Assembly (NCBI GenBank): GCA_031278075.1
Contig: JAITLE010000285.1
Coordinates: 1 to 5,898 of the forward strand
Reading direction: 5' to 3'
DNA length: 5,898 nt
DNA from: Bifidobacteriaceae bacterium
Lineage (GTDB): Bacteria > Actinomycetota > Actinomycetes > Actinomycetales > WQXJ01
The position numbers and the translations under genes are program-made. The notes below the pieces were generated by a model, which was not told the origin of the DNA, made no database searches, and worked only from the letters and a program-made list of their open reading frames with translations. Below, in pieces: positions 5,686 to 5,898 of the stretch; position 1 is the stretch's first letter, and each line of letters begins with the position of its first letter.

Positions 5686-5689
5686 GAGG
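5686..5689 (+). promoter_or_regulatory. Shine-Dalgarno of mgsA (GAGG)
   Basis: GAGG lies 9 nt before ATG 5699 and selects that start over in-frame GTG 5684. This contrasts with the leaderless starts elsewhere in the window. Confidence 0.6.
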
Positions 5690-5698
5690 CTGATTCCC

Positions 5699-5898
5699 AT
5701 GGCAGAGACCCCAAATGCCGTCAGGCGCCGTGTCGCGCTGGTGGCCCACGACAACAAGAAGCTCGATCTGCTCCGGTGGGCTGAGTTCAACCGCGCCACT
5801 TTGGCCCGCCACGAGTTGTGGGCCACGGGCACCACTGGCACCATGCTCCAATATGAGCTGGGGTTGGATGTGAACCGGCTTCTTTCCGGCCCGGTCGG
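5699..5898 (+). CDS. mgsA: Methylglyoxal synthase, 5' part (cut by window end)
   Basis: Methylglyoxal synthase converts dihydroxyacetone phosphate to methylglyoxal and phosphate, the first step of the methylglyoxal bypass, which relieves sugar-phosphate stress. About 67 residues are visible of a family usually 130-150 long. They match the N-terminal half: VALVAHDNKK with H17 (equivalent to E. coli H19) and K21, WATGTTG at 41-47 with the phosphate-binding T43, T45 and T46, and NRLLSGPVG with S63-G64. The catalytic aspartate of the GGDQQ motif would come next and is outside the window. The gene starts 80 bp after the DsbA-like gene on the same strand and has its own ribosome binding site. Cotranscription is possible but not shown. 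The frame has no stop within the window. Confidence 0.93.
   Translation, partial: MAETPNAVRRRVALVAHDNKKLDLLRWAEFNRATLARHELWATGTTGTMLQYELGLDVNRLLSGPV

Overview
The window is GC-rich chromosomal DNA that most likely comes from an actinobacterium (Actinomycetota). The strongest sign is a mycothiol S-conjugate amidase (Mca), because mycothiol is the low-molecular-weight thiol of that phylum. Gene order supports this. As I recall the Mycobacterium tuberculosis map, mca (Rv1082), a hemolysin III gene (Rv1085c), a short-chain Z-isoprenyl diphosphate synthase (Rv1086) and fumC (Rv1098c) lie in the same order and orientations. Three genes also start right after a TAnnnT -10 box with no ribosome binding site, which is common in actinobacteria. 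I cannot place the organism below phylum level.

Layout. Positions 1-299 hold two copies of a 158-bp direct repeat, each with a perfectly conserved 11-bp-stem hairpin. Mca (+) follows at 349-1311. It converges on a hemolysin III/PAQR-type membrane protein (-, 1414-2106) across a gap that contains a 46-bp duplication of the hemolysin gene's 3' end. The hemolysin gene diverges from a cis-prenyltransferase (+, 2228-2989). Their 121-bp shared upstream region holds a perfect 16-bp palindrome over the hemolysin -10 box. The prenyltransferase converges on class II fumarase fumC (-, 3230-4621). The gap between them (2990-3229) is filled by two tandem arrays, one of which runs into the fumC stop codon. 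FumC diverges from a membrane-anchored DsbA-like thiol-disulfide protein (+, 4695-5618). Last comes the 5' part of methylglyoxal synthase mgsA (+, 5699 to the window edge), which is cut off by the window end.

The genes do not form one operon or pathway: orientations alternate and each gene appears to have its own promoter. The products cover thiol-conjugate detoxification (Mca), a membrane protein of uncertain role, isoprenoid synthesis, the TCA cycle, extracytoplasmic redox folding and the methylglyoxal bypass of glycolysis. I see no defence system, mobile element, CRISPR array or RNA gene. The unusual features are the number of independent short tandem duplications (at least six in under 5 kb, two of them duplicating a gene's stop-codon region) and the repeated leaderless promoter layout, one copy of which carries a likely operator.
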